Below are positions 52,634 to 52,770 of a DNA stretch of 52,770 nucleotides, piece by piece. The notes beneath the pieces were generated by a model, which saw only the letters and a program-made list of their open reading frames with translations, searched no databases and was not told the DNA's origin. The translations under genes and the position numbers were made by a program. Numbering within the stretch: position 1 is the first letter of the stretch; every line of letters starts with the position of its first letter. Origin of the DNA: Streptomyces minutiscleroticus (GTDB lineage: Bacteria > Actinomycetota > Actinomycetes > Streptomycetales > Streptomycetaceae); assembly GCF_014650875.1 (NCBI RefSeq), contig NZ_BMVU01000048.1:1-52770 (forward strand), written 5' to 3'.

Positions 52634-52770
52634 CCTAGTGCCGTGACCGGAAGGGTTCACCGGCTCGCGGCGTCCGGCACGGCACTCCCCCTGGCTCTTC
52701 GAGCAGGGGGGACCCCCACGCCGCGTTGTCGGAGCCACCCGGGTACGCCCGGTACGAGGGTGGTCCTCCG
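52634..52770. repeat. Block of three stem-loops at the right edge, likely a dispersed intergenic repeat or insertion-element end
   Basis: AGTGCCGTG (52637-52645) pairs with CACGGCACT (52678-52686). CCCCCTG (52687-52693) pairs with CAGGGGG (52704-52710). CCACCC (52735-52740) pairs with GGGTGG (52758-52763). From memory, similar sequence is common between genes in Streptomyces, sometimes beside transposase remnants. It runs off the window. Confidence 0.45.

Overview
The window is high-GC, gene-dense DNA whose codons end mostly in G or C. It carries a complete Pup-proteasome locus, a four-gene conservon and leaderless-looking promoters, which together indicate a Streptomyces chromosome. From memory, gene order follows the S. 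coelicolor region around SCO1650 down to about SCO1611 (arc, dop, pup, prcB, prcA, pafA, then cvn9/rar, then glnA4). No tRNA, rRNA, CRISPR array, prophage or intact insertion sequence was seen.

Region 1 (1-18076), protein quality control. A site-2-type protease cut by the left edge, tRNA m1A methyltransferase TrmI, a small secreted protein and a ferredoxin precede the proteasome genes: ATPase arc, dop, pup, a recombination endonuclease VII-like gene, prcB and prcA. A divergent LacI-type regulator/MFS transporter pair separates prcA from pafA. Two FKBP prolyl isomerases (one a double-domain lipoprotein) and two WYL regulators (pafB, pafC) follow, with a small zinc-ribbon protein translationally coupled to pafC.

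Region 2 (18087-28804), envelope and signalling. A small membrane protein, tatA, tatC, a lipid kinase and a Ski2-like helicase lead to a conservon (kinase-like CvnA, roadblock CvnB, DUF742 CvnC, GTPase CvnD) followed by a P450. That P450 has EQSLW where the K-helix ExxR motif is expected, as in family CYP157.

Region 3 (28798-37467): an RluA-type pseudouridine synthase, a siderophore-interacting flavoprotein behind a probable iron box, a 5'-3' exonuclease, a glycine-betaine-type ABC transporter whose permease is fused to two substrate-binding domains, an XRE-cupin regulator and an orphan BtuF-like protein.

Region 4 (37592-44329): a gamma-glutamyl hydrolase and a FadR-type regulator on the minus strand diverge from a glutamine-synthetase-like enzyme (GlnA4 type), an aldehyde dehydrogenase and an SDR dehydrogenase. 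This matches the set proposed for ethanolamine use through gamma-glutamylation. A secreted HAD phosphatase lies directly downstream. With the betaine transporter, these genes may form a phospholipid head-group salvage district; this is inference.

Region 5 (44414-52770): a DUF2510 membrane protein, a D-threonine-aldolase-like PLP protein, a proline-rich membrane protein overlapping a mycosin-like subtilase, a class-A beta-lactamase-like serine hydrolase, an SseB-like protein, and at the right edge a block of stem-loops resembling a dispersed intergenic repeat. I noticed no in-frame TTA codon in the genes called, though this was a visual check only.
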